A stretch of DNA of 64,000 nt, taken from assembly GCA_029582265.1 (NCBI GenBank), contig CM055823.1, positions 10,142,821-10,206,820 of the forward strand, in the 5' to 3' direction. The notes beneath the pieces are model-generated. The model was not told where the DNA came from, ran no database searches, and saw only the letters and a list, made by a program, of their open reading frames with translations. Of the stretch, positions 12,691 through 23,443 are shown piece after piece. The position numbers were made by a program, and so were the translations under genes. This DNA is from Zoroaster sp. YZ-2022. Its lineage: Eukaryota > Echinodermata > Asteroidea > Forcipulatida > Zoroasteridae. Positions within the stretch are counted from its first letter, which is position 1, and every line of letters begins with the position of its first letter.

Positions 12691-12984
12691 CCCCTGGTTA
12701 CTTAGGATGCTTCAAAGATAAAATCGTCAGTCGTGCCCTTGAAACTGATGTAACAGAATATAGACTGTCCCTGAATGGTTGCTTTCAGATACTGTCTGGA
12801 AGCACTACCAGACGCGTAATATAAATATGCTGGACTTGAATATGGAAACGAATGCTTTTGTGGAAACAATGAGAACTGGCAACAAGCATGGGCGAGCACA
12901 GGACTCTGATTGTCGTCAGTATCAATGTCAAGGAAAACTCAAACCAGTTCTGTGGAAGTGATTGGCGAATATCAATCTACAAAA
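12691..12984 (+). pseudogene. WSC-domain exon with frameshifts
   Basis: WSC domains are cysteine-rich carbohydrate-binding modules of extracellular and cell-surface proteins. The first frame gives GYLGCFKDK then RAL, the standard WSC opening. After a stop, a second frame gives YAGLEYGNECFCGN, the most characteristic WSC segment. A third frame gives DSDCRQYQCQG, and a one-base change in an A run then returns a frame reading NQFCGSDWRISIYK, the usual WSC end. The donor is gtaaga at 12985, and the acceptor-like context is ctgttaag before 12691. At least three frame changes within 294 bases point to a pseudogene, though assembly indels could explain some of them. It lies 425 bases after the stalk exon at 12078-12266. 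Confidence 0.8.
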
Positions 12985-14280
12985 GTAAGACAGGTTATTT
13001 GAATACTGATGTTTGTAAGGATTGATCCTGAACAAAATGCCATGATCGTGAATTCCTCAAACAGTATTGTTGTACATGACATAAAATAGTGAAAGAAAAA
13101 TGTACAGCGCCTCAATCATCATATGGAAAAATAAAGTAACTAGAACAGTTTATTTTCTATAAAAAAGGGCAGCAAATATTTTATTAATAAATGCTCAATA
13201 CAGTAACGACAATCTGATTGGATGAACAGTAACCACGTGGGGGTATGGGCGTCGTTCGGTGGGAACGGAGGGACATGTCCCCTCCACCTTTTAGAGTGTG
13301 GGACTGTATATCAATTCCCCACCCCCCATCAAACACATACTTGTTGATGTCCATTAAATAAATTAAAATAAAATAAAAAATAAAACAAAAACAAAAACAT
13401 GTTAGCCTATCCCGACTACTGACGAGTAGGCTGTACCATTGTTCTTGTAACACCAACAATATTAATAAAGCGATCAGAATGCACCACAGAACGTCCAGAG
13501 TCGAACATTTTTCGAGCCGAATCTACAATCCTGGACATCGACAGACTTGTTGGGATACTGGAAACAAATCGACCACCATTTTCCCCATCTATTGGCGTCG
13601 ATCGGTTTTAAGATTTGAGGCCAATTGGGGGACACGCATTTTCCACTTTTTAGGGGGCGGCAACAGTATGTCAATATTTATACCTACTATTTTGATGGCC
13701 TATAAAAATCATGACCAAAAAATATTTAAGTAGGCCTACCCCCTGAATCCTGAAAAATATTCTACAGTTTTCATGCAACCCCATAAATGTAATAGAGGTC
13801 GTCATAAAGCACTCCTAACGTACTGCTGAACATCATTAGCCAGAATACTTCACTAACTTGAAAGCTCCCACATTGCATAAGAGAGCACATAGAACCAACA
13901 CATTTCCGGGCCCTTTAGTGGGCCCCAGAAGCTCGGTTCGAGCTGGACTTAAAAAAGGTGTTATTTTACTTCAAGAAAAAAAATCAACTCGCAGTTGTTT
14001 TGCCCCCAAAATGATGTCTAAGACAAAAAGCAGAGTGAGGCTGTGTGATCCAGGGTGCATCCTAATATTTGCCAAATCCAGGATCCGACACTACCTGCAA
14101 GGTCCCTCCACTTTTAAGTTTAGCGATCGACGAATTGTTTTATTCGAAAGTAAAAGTAGCACCCGGTAATTTTTTTTCCCGTAAAATATTTCGACTGGGG
14201 TTACAGAACTTCCCCTACCACTTTTAGACAAACTCGGTGTCAAATATTTCGCGGTATTATTTTTATCATTGAAACAAATA
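12985..14280. other. Unexplained DNA after the WSC relic
   Basis: No defended gene. A frame at 13858-14169 (103 codons) is basic and lacks any motif I know. The GC-rich phrases around 13230-13330 and 13900-13940 look like old interspersed repeats. No tail exon for the third receptor copy was found. Confidence 0.4.
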
Positions 14281-14289
14281 AAATATACA

Positions 14290-14720
14290 TATAAAAACGG
14301 GCCCCGGGGAGAGGGCGATAGCCCTGTGGGAGGGGTGATAGCCCTGTGAACGAGGTTGACGGAGCACGGGGAGGGTCATGGGGTCAATGTGGGGGACGGT
14401 GTCGTTCATTGGTCCAGCTCCCTATTTACCTACTACCCCAATCGTAACTGGAAATATGATAAAGTCACTCAATTATAATGCGAAGATAAGCACAGTGGCG
14501 TGAGTACCCCAATAGAGACCATCTTTATTTATAGTGTATTCTTCATTCTCAACGTATGATCTGTTGGCAGGAATTAGCATACCTAAAGACAATTTGTTTT
14601 ATATAACAATCACAAGTAAGACTAATTGCGGTGACACCATGTGGAATCTCAATTGAGTAGTAATTAGTTCTGAAAAGAACTGGAGGTACAGCTCGACGTT
14701 TCGATCAGTATGCTTTCACA
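14290..14720 (+). repeat. Patchwork of receptor-locus fragments
   Basis: Bases 14345-14375 (gaggttgacggagcacg) and 14530-14605 match 3020-3040 and 3078-3152, that is, DNA upstream of the decayed CCP exon. Bases 14612-14720 match the reverse complement of 21840-21965, the 3' flank of the intact receptor gene, including aagtaagactaa, tgcggtgacaccatgtg and the tcgatcagtatgc motif. The stalk, transmembrane and tail exons that should separate these pieces are absent. Confidence 0.7.
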
Positions 14721-15776
14721 ATGGACCATGTTTAACTATTTAAACAATTTTGCATGGACCGGTCACGAGTGATAATTTATATACTCGGAATTGTATTAAA
14801 CAAACCCGATAGACCTGTTACAAAAAAGAAAACAAGTTCTGGTAGAGGATTATTTACAGGAAATGATATAAGTTGTTACAGAAATCATCATCAACCTTTA
14901 TACTATAAGTAAGCTTCATGTAAGTATGCATTCATTTATTTTGTTTTAGATTACCAATAGTGTATAAAAGTAGGGGCTTTAATGCATGACCCACAAAATC
15001 ACGATCAACAGGGGAAACGAACAGAGAGGGCGCTATTTATTTTTTCACAAGTTCTACCTTCCTCAGGTCTATGACCCTGATGTCAAATTAGGATACGTTA
15101 AAGGTTGAACATATTATTATTAAAGAGATGTTAATGGACGGGTTGTACAAAAATAACCAAATGGACTCAAATTTTCATTTAAAACGTACTTACATTTTAA
15201 AGCTGGTGATGGTATGAATCTTCCATAGAAATAATTTTGTCTGAGGTGATGTCATTTGAAAGCAAAGTGAAATATTTTCCAGAGTACTCTTTCCTAAATT
15301 CAGTATGAGAATTAATACAAATAATCTAAATGCGTCATTCAGTATTTCCTCGTTTACGACACGACATAATAATAATAAGCTGAATCTTTCACATGTTGGT
15401 TGTTTCCTGTATATATTTATTCAAATAGAGTAAGCATACATGTAGAATGAATTTTGCCAAATTGCACTTTCCCTTTAAGCTCAAAGTACAGACCGCTTGA
15501 TGTGTTGTAGTCAATTCGAACTGATAATATTTACAAGAAAACTAAAGAAACAAATATTTAATGCATACACGCCACCGCACAAGTTAAACTTACGACGTGT
15601 TGCTGCTGTTGTGTTGCCCTAGTACCTGTTTGTACACAAGTATACCCTCCATTTGTCCCTCCGTATTGTGACCTTTGTCTCGCAACAGTCTCTAGTCTGT
15701 GTTTGTCTGTCAGAAGGTTAGGGCACACAAACGTTTGCTTCATCCGAGCCTAAAATGTTGTCAGAACTGTATAATT
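14721..15776. other. Unexplained AT-rich DNA
   Basis: No supportable gene or named repeat. It ends at the head of the long Helentron-like element at 15777, whose left flank ends in ataatt. Confidence 0.4.
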
Positions 15777-15803
15777 AGGTGTTCGGGTATGCACCCGAAA
15801 CAC

Positions 15804-15973
15804 CTCTTCTTCTTCTTCTTCTTCTTCTTCTTCTTCTTCTTCTTCTTCTTCTTCTTCTTCTTCTTCTTCTTCTTCTTCTTCTTCTTCTTCTTCTTCTTCT
15901 TCTTCTTCTTCTTCTTCTTCTTCTTCTTCTTCTTCTTCTTCTTCTTCTTCTTCTTCTTCTTCTTCTTCTTCTC
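15804..15973 (+). repeat. (TTC)n microsatellite
   Basis: About 57 uninterrupted TTC units, inside the head of copy A. The other copies have a short (TTC) run in the same place (35475-35492, 40923-40960, 42115-42123), so the expansion started from a motif that belongs to the element. Long open frames over it (poly-Glu, poly-Leu, poly-Phe, poly-Arg) are artefacts. Confidence 0.97.
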
Positions 15974-16563
15974 CGGATAGATTGTCTACAAAAAAACACA
16001 TACTTGCAAACTTCACATGAACTTCAAACTTGGCATATACTTAGAACTTAACACGTAGATGAAACATAATTTGTGACGTCATGATTAGGTCATCAGATAT
16101 CGAATTACGATAATTCAAAGTTTAATAATAAAAAAAAATCATATCGAGGGATCTGAAAAATCAATAAAATTACTGATTTAGTCGGGGAAAAATATGTAGT
16201 TTATCATGAGTGTAAAGAGTGTGAAATATGTGACATTAGAGACGAGGATATGTTTGAGTTTGATATTTATTTGTACTGAAAACACGACATTTTTGTAAAA
16301 AAAGAAACACACTTTTCGTGAAAATTAACGCGCAATCTGTTATTTCCACTACGTCCGCAATACTCAATCGACTGGGCGGGGCATATAAAACAGTACGGCC
16401 GGCGGAACGGTAATAGTGTATGTCGCCCTCAATCGGCAGAAACAGATACTGAAATATTGTTTAAACGTCCATTTTAGCGAGTGCTACGGTTATATTTACT
16501 GATTTACTCAGAAAGAAATTGTATTTTTATGAAAATAAGAGTGTGAAATATGTGATATTACTG

Positions 16564-16665
16564 ATGAACTCGTGCCAACTCGTACTCCAACCAACTCGTA
16601 CTTCAACCAACTCGTACTCTGACAAACTCGTACTCCAACCAGCTCGTACTCCAACCAACTCGTAG
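16564..16665 (+). repeat. Short minisatellite, ~17-bp unit
   Basis: About six copies of a unit like aactcgtactccaacc lie inside Helentron-like copy A. Related words (aactcgtatgc, gctcgtacttctacc) recur at 18087-18120 and, inverted, at 18202-18231. The equivalent stretch of copy C lacks it. Confidence 0.8.
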
Positions 16666-17738
16666 TCGTACGTGCACATGTACAATACAATCGACGGTGT
16701 TTGCGTGTGGTGCCCACACAAATTCTTTTTTTCTACGAAATTGAGGGAGTGTAAATGGATCGCCAACATAGTCATAAAGGGTAGGTATCTTGAATTTAAT
16801 TGTTAAGAGGATTTCTGTATTTATCTTCGTGTTTTATACAAGAAAAGCTTTTTTAAGCGTTGGTTGGCTGGTGGTAACGTTAAACTTATGTAGTTGCATT
16901 GTGCTCTGTTTAGTGTTTAACTTAACGTTAACGTTAGTTATGTGAACATACTTTGGACAGTAAACAACTCCCCTCTTTTCAAAACAAAATATGAACAGAT
17001 GTCACTAAAATGTATTTAGAAGAATGTAAATAAGGATAGGAAAATTCAGTTCTTTAGGTTATGGCAATTTTTCAGTTGAAATTTTATGCCATATTTTGTA
17101 ATTTATGTTTTCTCCAAAAAATCTTCAGTTTGTGCAGCAAATTAATGTCAAGTAGTGATTGTTTACTGCACTTTCCTTAATTTGTTACCCTTCTTAGATA
17201 CAAATCAACTTACATAGACAATTATTTCACAGGAAAATGCACAATATTCATGACACAATACATGTACTTGTATAAGTTGTTAGTCCTGCTCCCTGGGGAG
17301 GCCTCTCTCAGACATCTCTCACATGAAATTATGAGACTCGGCAATTTCCTTAAATACCTTTCTCTTTTGATGTGAGTTTCATGCAAGAACATTTCTTTAA
17401 TTTATTACACATTGTCAAGAATAATTGTGTGCAATTTTGAAAACAACCAATGCCCTTTTCAATTTCAATGGTCCAGCTACTCCAAAATTATACACTGTTT
17501 TCCCCATTCATATTATAAATTAGAACTTCTCTGAATTTTCAAATACTTTATTCTTGGTCCATGTAGGCCTACTTGTAAAACCTTCTTACTATTTTGTACA
17601 GCATGTTCACTGTGATGTATTATTTTCCTCATTCACATAAATTAGAACTTCTCTGAAATTTCAAATACTTTATTCTTGGTCCATGTACTTATAAAACTTT
17701 CCTATTTTTTTTTTACAGCATGTTGACTCCAATACATC

Positions 17739-17879
17739 ATGGCTCAGACTAAGTTCCAGCCTACAGCACCCCGAGACAGCGTTGACACCACATCCAAATG
17801 CAGTATCGTAACTGTTCAAGTCATCAACAATCTTCAGTTTGTAGGCTACATGATGGCATGGTTTAACGTCTTACGTTAA
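17739..17879 (+). CDS. Small open frame inside copy A, possible captured exon
   Basis: An ATG-initiated frame of 46 codons (starting MAQTKFQPTAPRDSVD) lies 20 bases after a strong polypyrimidine/acceptor-like tract ending in ttttacag. Copy C keeps the acceptor-like tract (37845-37857) but not the frame. Rolling-circle elements often carry gene fragments, so a captured host exon is possible. I recognise no domain, the frame is short, and chance cannot be excluded. Confidence 0.2.
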   Translation: MAQTKFQPTAPRDSVDTTSKCSIVTVQVINNLQFVGYMMAWFNVLR

Positions 17880-19151
17880 CAGATCATTTGAGAATCCGTG
17901 CACAATTAATGGAAGTGGTCTTCATTACTTGGTTTCGTTTGAATGTACGTAAACTTTCACATTTTTTATAGATGTATGTTCATTTTAGTATAATTTTATA
18001 GATATTGATTACATAAAACCATGGTTAACGTTAAAAACCTTAGTGTGGCAATGGTATCACATGTGCCGTGCCTGGAGTGAAACAGGTCAACTCGTATGCG
18101 TGCTCGTACTTCTACCAATTCACACTTATTTTGGTCAACTCAACCCGGAAAAATATTTATTACTGAATATTTACTGGCATGCGTACGGGTTGACATCCGG
18201 TGGAGTACGCGTTGGTAGAAGTACAAGTTAATTTAGCTACACTATAGTGTCTGTAGTTCCTCATAATACTAGTAGTACTTATGTCCTGTGGTGATGGCTG
18301 CATTGCAGTTTACTTTATACTAAATTTCCTCACTAAAGTAGACCAGAAACAAATATCAAAGACACCTTTTATTGAGATAATGAAACAGTCACATCATGGA
18401 GGAAGGAAGACGTCACATGTAGTTCTATTCCATTGTAAAACCTAACTTAAAGGCATTGTTCTGAAGGGGATCATTTTTCTGAGTTACATCAATCCATCAT
18501 CCTGATAATAACATATAAGGGCATTCTAAGTTATGTGTTTTGTTAGCATGACCCATTATTCTTCGTCCTCTTTGAAAACATTTAATATTGTTTTACATGA
18601 TTCGTTTATATTTCAGATCAACGATATCCATTTGTGCTACTGCTACAAGGTGTGTTAGCGTCTCGTGTAACTTTGTGATCCAATAGTCCAGCATTTGAAG
18701 TTCATTCATTCATCAAAGGAGTTAACGTATTATTCAAATTATTTTATATGGACTTATCCTATTCTGGGCAGTCTTTACCCTCAAAGGAATTGTTTTTTCA
18801 GGACCTCAAGACACATCTAGGTCTTTCTAGAATTTCTTTAACATGTTAGGAACAAAATAGTACTGAGGAATTCTTATTATTTTTGACTGGACCCAAACAT
18901 CCTCGCAAATGTAATTATTAAGCAATATCTGTTGGTGATCTAGTAAAATGTATATTGCCGACAGTGAATCACTGGCAGTTGGGCCATATAAACATAGTAA
19001 ACATACCCCCCCCCCCCAATCTTCATTGCATGGGTGTGTCAGCCTTGGAATACCTTTTGCCAGATCACCCAATTAAAGTTCCTATTTATTTGTATGCTCG
19101 CATTGGGATAGTACTGACCATCAATCCCATAAACACAATTGGTTAAACAGA

Positions 19152-19362
19152 CAGTATCGTCACGATCAGAACAGACTTTCTACAAACGGGCATGGAATTG
19201 GTGTCCTAGTTTAAGACGAACATATAGTGACTAAAAATTACTGGCTCATTTATGCAGCAGCAACGCGAATATGACCTTATCATGTGAGTATTATTTTCAG
19301 TCACTGAGTTAAACTAGAACTTGAACTCTGATTCCATGCCCTGTTGATCGTGAAGATATTGC
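19152..19362. mobile_element. Palindromic MITE nested in copy A
   Basis: About 210 bp, nearly a full palindrome: agtatcgtcacgatcagaac and gggcatggaattggtgtcct on the left against gattccatgccctgttgatc gtga on the right, with cagtgactaaaaatta facing attattttcagtcactga in the middle. Other copies lie at 58473-58680 and 11768-12031, and there is a half copy at 34272-34335. No coding capacity. Confidence 0.75.
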
Positions 19363-19744
19363 CACCTTTAAACAATAAGTTTAACATTACTATTTAGGAA
19401 AATGTATTTTCAACAGTTAATGACACATAAATACATATACATGTAACAATCAGAAGATCATATTTCAGTACTGTTTGTTTCTTTTTATTTTACAGTTATC
19501 CTTCAAATTACATTGTGCTGTCTCTTCCCTATAAGTATTGTTTTAAAAAACTGAACCAAACATTTAAATATTATAACACTTGATCGAATTTGTCATTGTA
19601 TTGTACAAGACCTGCACACACCTCCCCTCGGGGCCAAAAATGTGTAATGATAAAGCTGTGATGATACAGTATTTAATTCTACCACAACGTAATTAGCGTA
19701 ACAGCTCTGTATTCGTCCAAAGGACAAACACCTGATGTCGTACA

Positions 19745-20285
19745 GATTGTTAATTGTCAAAAAATATTTACAAAAAGGTGACCCCACTTTGACCTTTACG
19801 TACTGTCCAAACCGGAAGTCAAAGTTTAATATTTAAAACAATCATATCTCAGCAACCACAAGAGGTAAATTCACAATTTTTGCACCATTGTACAGATCGT
19901 TAATTGTCAAAAATATTTACAAAAAGGTGACCCCATTTTTACCTTACTTCCTGTCCAAACCGGAAGTGAAAGTTTAATATTTAAAAAATCATATCTCAAC
20001 AACCATAAGAGGGAAATTCACAATTTCTGCACCATTGTACAGATCGTTAATTGTCAAAAAATATTTACAAAAAGGTGACCCCAATTTGACCTTACTTCCT
20101 GTACAAACCGGAAGTCAAAGTTTAATATTTAAAAAAATCATATCTCAACAACCACAAGAGGTAAATTGACATTTTGTGCACCATTGTACAGATCGTTAAT
20201 TGTCGAAAAATATTTACACAAAGGTGACCCTAATTTGACCTTACTTCCTGTCCAAACCGGAAGTCAAAATTTAATATTTATGATC
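19745..20285 (+). repeat. Four ~148-bp Helentron-type tandem units (copy A)
   Basis: The unit contains gtgaccccaatttgacctta, cttcctgtccaaaccggaag, tcaaagtttaatatttaaa, tctcaacaaccacaag and gtacagatcgttaattgtca. The core word ccggaagtcaaa occurs at a spacing of about 149 bases (19811, 19960, 20108, 20257). Each unit contains the hairpin-capable pair ACTTCC / GGAAGT. Confidence 0.9.
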
Positions 20286-20720
20286 GATGTATGTAAAACC
20301 ATCCGGTGAACAATAAAGATTCATTGGCCAGTTTATAAAAAAAAAATCAGAAATATTTTGAAATTTCAGGGTAATTAACATATGTTGGTCTTGAAATTCC
20401 CTTGTAACCTTGTTGAGGATCTTCTAGGTGTAGTCTGAAGAGAAGTTTTATTCGATCATTATCATTCTTTTATTATAACATTGCATTTGAAATGAAGTTT
20501 GAATTTGGTGTAGGGCCTAATGTGATTAAGTTCAAATTATTGAAATGGACTTCAAACAAATCATCGTTGGTAACCACATCATATTTTACAGGGTACTCTT
20601 TAATATGAAAAAAACATAATAATACAAAGTTTCTTTAAAAAACATTCTGACGTCATCATCACTGCCCTGATAAAACTCGAACACCTATGTGTTTGTAATA
20701 TAACAAACACTTAAGTCTAG

Positions 20721-21359
20721 TTAATAATTATAATTATGTTTCACATGATGTCACCGCAAACGGTATTTTCTTATCCTTTGCACCATGCAAAGCTACAAGC
20801 ATTACTTATAACTATGTTTTCGATCTATTTCGTTGCATTTTTTCAGTGTTATAATGTTTAATTCTTGATCTAAATTTTTAAATTTATATTTAACCGCATT
20901 TTAATATAAATGATGTACATAACATGTAATGCAAGGGCCATCAGTGAAATAAATGTGAATGAAAAAAATATGCATTGGCCTATTAAAATACCTATTCTAA
21001 GAATGGAGATGTCCAGATTCAATTCAATTCCATTCAATTGAAATTCAATTAAAATTAAAATTCAATTAAAATTCAAAATTCAATTAAGTTCAATTCGACA
21101 TGTACTTCCATAATGGAACACAAAAATATATAAATCTGTGCATACAATACTGAAGGAGATTAAGGAAATCTACATGCAAGAACAGCAAATTGTCCAGAAA
21201 AGTAAACAAAAAGCAATTATGAGTCATAATCAAAAGACCTACGTATGGCTTTTGTAGAAATATCTGTATTGTAATTGACGATTCAAGGGACGGGAGACTT
21301 AACAGACGAGACAAACGAAACAAAGAATAGAAACTATGACAATCGGAAAGACATATATA
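20721..21359. other. DNA between copy A and a mariner-like MITE
   Basis: No gene. Bases 20737-20795 share the cacatgatgtcaccgcaaac ... caccatgcaaagc words with 7322-7385. Bases 21003-21095 are a run of attcaatt/aattgaat words (simple, self-complementary DNA). The minus-strand frame at 21090-21323 has no motif. Confidence 0.5.
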
Positions 21360-21665
21360 CTGAGACGCAATAGAAACTTACCACTTTTTCGACCTTAAAT
21401 TATCAGTAATCACAATGCACAAATGTAATTATGTGCACTTATTTTGGCAAGTCAGTGTACCCCCTACAGACAAATCGGTCACACATGGTCACGTGACCTT
21501 TGAGTCGTTCTCTTCATGGCCCAGGTGCGTAACACCTGGTTTGACCATCAGCGATTGCTTAAGGGGTATGTGATGATTTTAATTAGCAGCACGTGAAGTC
21601 TTATTTTGAACCATTACAATTTTATGCTATTCCAAAACAAGTGGTAAGTTTCTATTGCGTCTCAG
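21360..21665. mobile_element. Mariner-type MITE with perfect inverted ends
   Basis: It begins CTGAGACGCAATAGAAACTT and ends in the exact reverse complement, AAGTTTCTATTGCGTCTCAG. The inverted match runs on for several further bases (accactt / aagtggt). The element is flanked by TA on both sides (21358-21359 and 21666-21667), the target duplication of the Tc1/mariner group. Its 306-bp interior has no transposase. The undamaged ends suggest recent insertion, just downstream of the receptor gene's 3' end. Confidence 0.82.
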
Positions 21666-21958
21666 TATAAGTATATATTATACAGTGTGTATTGTACACA
21701 TGAAAAAGGAAAACATTCAATCAATCATATTTAATGATTGAGCGAACACTGATCTGCAGTAGCCAAAGAAAATAAAGTAAGGATTGATATATGGTGTGCT
21801 TTCTATTCATAAATTATAGGTAAAACTTTGAAATGGTTTCTCCTGATGACGATCAGAGCATACTGATCGAAACGCCGAGTTGTAACCTCCAGATCTTTTT
21901 AGAACTAATCACCACTCAATAGAGATATTTCACATGGTGTCACCGCAGTTAGTCTTAC

Positions 21959-22376
21959 TTATTCATAAATTATATTTTCGACCCATCCGGGCTGTCCTTT
22001 CATAGTCAGTGGTGGTTCAGGTATTGCCTGTTCATTTGAATCGTTTCTCGTAGCTTCTGGCTCGACTGGAAATATTGCAGTAGTCACATACAGCGTATTG
22101 TCAACCCCCTCAGTTTCTTGTCCGTTTGAAGATGACCCCATTACAAGGTTGATGACTGGAACAGTGACATCATCGGGATTTGTGTACACGTCATCAGCTG
22201 TGAACTTTGTCCAGTTGACTTGGCTGTAAAGGGGTAGAGTTGAAGCTTCGTTGAGTCCCGTTGTGCCTTCAGCATCTGTCTGGTTCGTGTTAACTGTTAA
22301 CCCATAAGTATTATTTGAGATACTTAACCCAATCGCATCCATGGCAACATCTGAAGACTCCTTCCCCGTGTTTCCT
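21959..22376 (-). CDS. Receptor exon 4: cytoplasmic tail and stop codon
   Basis: Terminal coding exon of a type I membrane receptor. It follows an acceptor (attttgttcag), enters in phase 2 as the upstream transmembrane exon requires, and encodes 138 residues plus a TAA stop. It is acidic and rich in S, T, N and P, with no globular domain. Five tyrosines lie in the contexts NTYGL, LPLYSQV, DVYTNP, TLYVTT and, at the very C-terminus, ENIIYE. YTNP fits the pYxN pattern bound by Grb2-type SH2 domains, and the others are plausible kinase/SH2 sites, so signalling is a fair inference but not shown. A decayed inverted copy with the same two ends lies at 5865-6277. I do not recognise the receptor family by name. 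Confidence 0.82.
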
Positions 22377-22908
22377 CTGAACAAAATAATTGTAGAAAAG
22401 GGTTGCTAATTTTTGTTGTGATATTACAGTAAAAGTCCAAGGTATAAAATCATTTGGGTAATTCAAAAAAATGCCAAATGGTCGAATTGTAAATTCATGA
22501 TGATGTAAAACGGATAATAGTATCAATCTTTCCAAGAAATGATTCTGTCTTAGGTGTTGTCTTTTTGTGGAATAATTTTCAGCAAAGATTGCTGGAGTTG
22601 GTGCTATTTTTTGACAAATCTTTAAGTTGGAATTGACACTTGACTTACTGATTTGTAAACATGTTGTAATTTGCATGTTGAATAATCTTGCAGAAAAAAA
22701 CTCTTGATACATGTAAGGGGGAGGGGAGTAGCCGTGAGTTAGAACGAAAGGATTAAACAAAAATATTCTACAAAAACTGCATTTTATTTTTGAATAACAT
22801 TTTTCTTGGCTTTATTTTGAGTTCTACTCCAACAAATTTTACTTTCCCTTAAAAGAAAACCTGATTTTCATACCAGCAAAATAACTGGTCGGGACATAAA
22901 GCGCCTAC

Positions 22909-22990
22909 CTTTTCCTCCGGAACAATATTATAATCGCTAGGAGAAAAATCAGTGCCGCTAGCACCCCAACTACGATTCCAACTATGGTCC
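22909..22990 (-). CDS. Receptor exon 3: transmembrane helix
   Basis: An 82-base exon between an acceptor (atcttacag) and a donor (gtaggc). It enters in phase 1 and leaves in phase 2, so it links the phase 1-1 stalk exon to the phase 2 tail exon. Its 26 full codons give TIVGIVVGVLAALIFL, then further hydrophobic residues, then FRRK, that is, a single membrane helix of about 22 residues with a basic stop-transfer on the cytoplasmic side. The orientation (extracellular CCP and stalk before, tyrosine tail after) makes this a type I membrane protein. I found no matching exon in the decayed plus-strand copy. Confidence 0.88.
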
Positions 22991-23248
22991 CTGTAAGATA
23001 TAATTATGCATTCAAAATTTATTATTAGCATGATTACTTCGTCGCATAGCTGACGAATCGGCTAGTATTTTGGCGCTTTTGCGATATACTGTTTTAAATC
23101 ATTTATTTAGGCCTACATGGTTTTTGAGAGCAGTAATCATTCAAGTAACGAATCAGCTCAATCTATAAAATTATTAGACAATTACTTTCTCACGAATAAG
23201 TCGAAATTTGACGTTAATACTTAAACTATACTCTGTCCTTCAGTGTTG

Positions 23249-23443
23249 TAGGTCTCGAGACCGTCTCGAGACCTTTTTTGCCGGTCTTGGTCTCGGTCTC
23301 GGTCTCGCCCTATAAAAGTCTCGTTCTCGGAAGGGCTGGTCTCGGTCTCGAATGGGCAGGTCTCGGTCTCGAAATGCATGGTCTCGGTCTTGGTCTCGGT
23401 CTCGGATGCCTTGGTCTCGGTCTCGGACAAGCTGGTCTCGACT
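23249..23443. repeat. GGTCTC-rich short tandem repeat
   Basis: Irregular tandem of ggtctcg/ggtcttg words, opened by a small palindrome (ggtctcgagaccgtctcgagacc) split over a few bases. It lies in the intron between receptor exons 2 and 3. Open frames over it (TETE.. and LGLG..) come from the repeat. Confidence 0.9.

Larger units (their letters stand above)
15777..20720 (+). mobile_element. Long Helentron/HINE-like element (copy A)
   Basis: The head is AGGTGTTCGGGT, with its imperfect inverted partner ACCCGAAACACCT forming a hairpin, then (TTC)n at 15804-15973 and a conserved leader (cacatacttgcaaacttcac, tgacgtcatgatta). The far end has ctcgaacacct, a hairpin of gtgtttgt/acaaacac, and CTAG at 20717-20720 followed by T. 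This layout (sub-terminal inverted motif at both ends, internal tandem repeats, 3' hairpin, T next to the end) is that of Helentrons and their non-autonomous HINE relatives. About 4.9 kb; the body shares long colinear stretches with copy C (36552-40917). I found no Rep/helicase or endonuclease coding sequence, so it should depend on a helper. Four 148-bp units lie near its 3' part. Confidence 0.75.

Noticed and set aside
13858..14169. 103-codon plus-strand frame
   Set aside because: Basic, low information, no domain or splice context.
15750..16051. Long poly-Glu, poly-Leu, poly-Phe and poly-Arg frames
   Set aside because: All read through the (TTC)n microsatellite on both strands; none has a flanking gene structure.
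22311..22760. 149-codon minus-strand frame
   Set aside because: It overlaps the receptor tail exon in another frame and runs through its intron; it has no domain and no splice logic.
22849..23031. Minus-strand frame over the transmembrane exon
   Set aside because: It is in the wrong frame. The correct frame, set by exon phases, gives the hydrophobic helix.
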